Source: Rhodococcus koreensis (lineage in GTDB: Bacteria; Actinomycetota; Actinomycetes; Mycobacteriales; Mycobacteriaceae). Taken from it: DNA of 64,000 nt. This document shows positions 62,248 to 64,000 of this stretch, piece after piece (position 1 is the first letter of the stretch; each line of letters begins with the position of its first letter). Below the pieces are notes generated by a model that made no database searches, was not told the origin of the DNA, and saw only the letters and a program-made list of their open reading frames with translations. A program made the translations under genes and the position numbers. The DNA lies in contig NZ_FNSV01000005.1 in the NCBI RefSeq assembly GCF_900105905.1, forward strand, positions 6,882,001 to 6,946,000, written 5' to 3'.

Positions 62248-62813
62248 GACTTCTCCCCGATCCCGGCCTTGTCGATCTCCTCGTCGTCGTCGAAGTCACC
62301 GTCGTGCAGGTCTTCGTAGCATTCGAGGTCTTCGAGGTTCTTCAGTTCTTCCAGGGGAATGGGGTTTCCGTTCTTGTCGAAGGCGTCGCCGCTGAAACTC
62401 GGCTCGCCGGTGACCGGGTCGTCGGAGCGGTCGCGGTCCGGGGCCTCGGCGGGCGACCGGCGCCGCAGGACCTTGGTGTCCTCGGGGTCGTTCTCGACGG
62501 CGTCCTGCGTGGTGATCTTGAACGACCGGTACGCGAGCGCGAGCACGAAACCGGCGATGCCCATCGTGATGACGATCGCCGTCAGGATCATCGCCTGAGC
62601 CAGCGGGTCGGCCATCGACTCGTGAATGGACTCGCGGCCCACGATGGGCGGATTGCCGTCCCGCCCACCGGACGTGAGGATGAGAAGGTTGATGCCGTTG
62701 CCGAACAGCAGCAACCCCAGCAGCATGCGGGTGATACTGCGTTCGATGAGCAGGTAGACGCCGGCCGACACGAGGACGCCGATGATGACGAGAAATCCGA
62801 GGTTGGCGCTCAT
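62244..62813 (-). CDS. mnhC: Na+/H+ antiporter Mrp subunit C with long acidic tail
   Basis: 189 residues. Residues 1-105 are NuoK-like MrpC: three TM segments (LGFLVIIGVLVSAGVYLLIE, MLLGLLLFGNGINLLIL, AMILTAIVITMGIAGFVLALAYRS) with GNGINLL and ADPLAQAMILTAIVI. Residues 106-189 are an extra tail (DAVENDPEDTKVLRRRS...NLEDLECYEDLHDGDFDDDEEIDK) not found in the roughly 113-residue standard form; it is highly acidic and probably cytoplasmic. ATG shares one base with the mnhA stop (TAATG). Confidence 0.94.
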   Translation of the reverse strand: MSANLGFLVIIGVLVSAGVYLLIERSITRMLLGLLLFGNGINLLILTSGGRDGNPPIVGRESIHESMADPLAQAMILTAIVITMGIAGFVLALAYRSFKITTQDAVENDPEDTKVLRRRSPAEAPDRDRSDDPVTGEPSFSGDAFDKNGNPIPLEELKNLEDLECYEDLHDGDFDDDEEIDKAGIGEKS

Positions 62814-64000
62814 TACTGGTTCACCTCGACCTGTGCGTCGAGACGTGCCCCGAGACTGCGGAGTACGTCGAGTACGAGTCCGACCACGATGAGGTACACA
62901 CCCAGGTCGAAGAACAGGGCGGTGACCATCTTGACGTGACCGAACACCGGCAGCGTCACCTCGAAGACCGCGGAGGACAGCGCGGGGGCACCGAGGAACA
63001 GCGACGCCAGCGCGGTGCCTGCGGCGAGCGTGAGCCCGAGCCCCAGGATCTTGCCCGCGTCGATCGGGACCGTCTCGCCGAGTTCGTACCGCCCGCCCGC
63101 GAGGTACCGCAGGACCAGCGCCAGACCGGCGGTGAGGCCGCCGGCGAACCCGCCGCCGGGCGCGTTGTGACCGGCGAAGAAGAAGTACACCGACAGCACC
63201 ATGATGGTCGGGAAGATCAGCCGGGTCGTCACCTCGAGGACCAGTGACCGGTGTTTCGGATCGATGAGGTCGCCGCCGAGCAGCCAGGTGGTCTCGGAAT
63301 GCGAGGCCGAAGACTCGGCCGTGACCGCGGGGGCATCGGCCACCCGGGGGGCGCTGCCGAAGCGGCGGTTGCGGAACACCAGGCTCGCGACACCGGTGGC
63401 CGCGACGAGCAGCACCGAGATCTCGCCGAGCGTGTCCCAGGCGCGGATGTCGACGAGCAGGACGTTGACGACGTTCTTGCCGTTGCCGAGGTAGTACGCC
63501 GCGTCGGGGAGTCGCTCGTAGATCGGCACCGAGTTCCGCGCGTTGATGGCGTACGCGCCGATCGTGGTGATGGTGGCACCGACCGCGACCGCCAGCAGCG
63601 CCCGCGGAATCTTGAATCCGATCGCCCGGCGCTCGTCCACCTCGGCGGGCAGTTTCCGGAACACGAGGACGAAGATGACGAGCGTCAGTGTCTCCACCAG
63701 GAACTGGGTGAGCGCGAGGTCGGGAGCGCCGTGCAAAGCGAACAGCACACCGCAGCCGTAGCCGCTGAGACCGACGAGGATCACGCTGGCCAGACGGTTG
63801 CGCATCACGGTCGCGGCGAGCGCGGCCGCGACCATCATCAGCCCGATCACGAACTGCACCGGCGAATCCCACAGGCGCACATCGGCGCCGGTGTCGGTGC
63901 CGACGACGAGCAGCACCAGCGGCACCAGCACCAGGGTGCCGAGGATGGTCGCCTGGGTCAGCGGTAGCGAACCGCGCTGGGTGGCGCCGGTCAGCCGCAT
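62813..64000 (-). CDS. mnhA: Na+/H+ antiporter Mrp subunit A fused to B domain, cut by the window edge
   Basis: Only the C-terminal 395 residues are inside; the ATG at the edge is an internal codon and the NuoL-like antiporter part lies outside. Visible: helices of the MrpA C-terminus (ATILGTLVLVPLVLLVV, FVIGLMMVAAALAATV), the A-specific block GVLFALHGAPDLALTQFLVETLTLVIFVLVFRKLP, a VVNVLLVDIRAWDTLGEISVLLVAATGVASLVF region, then a MnhB-type domain (LVLEVTTRLIFPTIMVLSVYFFFAGHNAPGGGFAGGLTAGLALVLRYLAGG). The A-B fusion is common in actinobacteria. First visible gene of the operon AB-C-D-E-F-G. Confidence 0.95.
   Translation of the reverse strand: MRLTGATQRGSLPLTQATILGTLVLVPLVLLVVGTDTGADVRLWDSPVQFVIGLMMVAAALAATVMRNRLASVILVGLSGYGCGVLFALHGAPDLALTQFLVETLTLVIFVLVFRKLPAEVDERRAIGFKIPRALLAVAVGATITTIGAYAINARNSVPIYERLPDAAYYLGNGKNVVNVLLVDIRAWDTLGEISVLLVAATGVASLVFRNRRFGSAPRVADAPAVTAESSASHSETTWLLGGDLIDPKHRSLVLEVTTRLIFPTIMVLSVYFFFAGHNAPGGGFAGGLTAGLALVLRYLAGGRYELGETVPIDAGKILGLGLTLAAGTALASLFLGAPALSSAVFEVTLPVFGHVKMVTALFFDLGVYLIVVGLVLDVLRSLGARLDAQVEVNQ

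Overview
The window looks like chromosomal DNA of a mycolic-acid actinobacterium, most likely Rhodococcus. GC content is very high and GTG starts are common. The gene order fgd - pta - ackA - pknG - glnH - glnX - mutT - thiE - thiO - thiS - thiG - lpqL - thiD - thiC - xthA - GNAT - def - DUF3263 - LytR_C - sodC - ybdK follows the Rv0407-Rv0433 block of Mycobacterium tuberculosis as I remember it. A mycolyltransferase-like secreted esterase and F420 enzymes fit the same group. The species is an inference.

Positions 1-25472 hold an accessory megasynthase operon on the + strand. It comprises an NRPS cut by the window start, a KS-T-C hybrid protein without a working AT domain, a 3-hydroxyacyl-CoA dehydrogenase-like protein, and a 3827-residue terminal NRPS (C*-A-T-E-C-A-T-C-A-T-TE). 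The last three genes overlap by a few bases. Several domains are broken: a C domain reduced to its C-terminal lobe, an A domain reduced to its tail, a deleted AT, and a C domain without its catalytic His. The most striking feature is a pair of 1530-bp direct repeats (15101-16630 and 19688-21217). They encode two A domains in G/T-rich, C- and A-poor DNA unlike the rest of the gene and differ at only two positions that I can find. This matches the GRINS class (genetic repeats of intense nucleotide skews) described for assembly-line polyketide synthases, here inside an NRPS.

Positions 25428-31525 are a transition zone: a mycolyltransferase-like esterase, a DUF202 membrane protein, F420-dependent glucose-6-phosphate dehydrogenase, an AurF-like diiron oxygenase with an operator-like palindrome, a Vat-like acetyltransferase and a frameshifted DUF222/HNH (13E12-type) gene.

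Positions 31558-58093 carry conserved core genes: a Ddn-like F420 reductase, acetate activation (pta-ackA), the GlnX-GlnH-PknG amino-acid-sensing kinase operon, thiamine biosynthesis with two TPP riboswitches (before thiO and before thiC), an ABC exporter, a lipoprotein peptidase, a class III cyclase, DNA repair, deformylase, SodC and a YbdK-type ligase. Positions 58155-64000 hold a PAP2 membrane protein and, convergent to it, a tightly overlapping Mrp Na+/H+ antiporter operon (AB-C-D-E-F-G) that runs off the right edge.

No intergenic stretch exceeds 300 bases. I saw no tRNA, rRNA, CRISPR array or insertion sequence.
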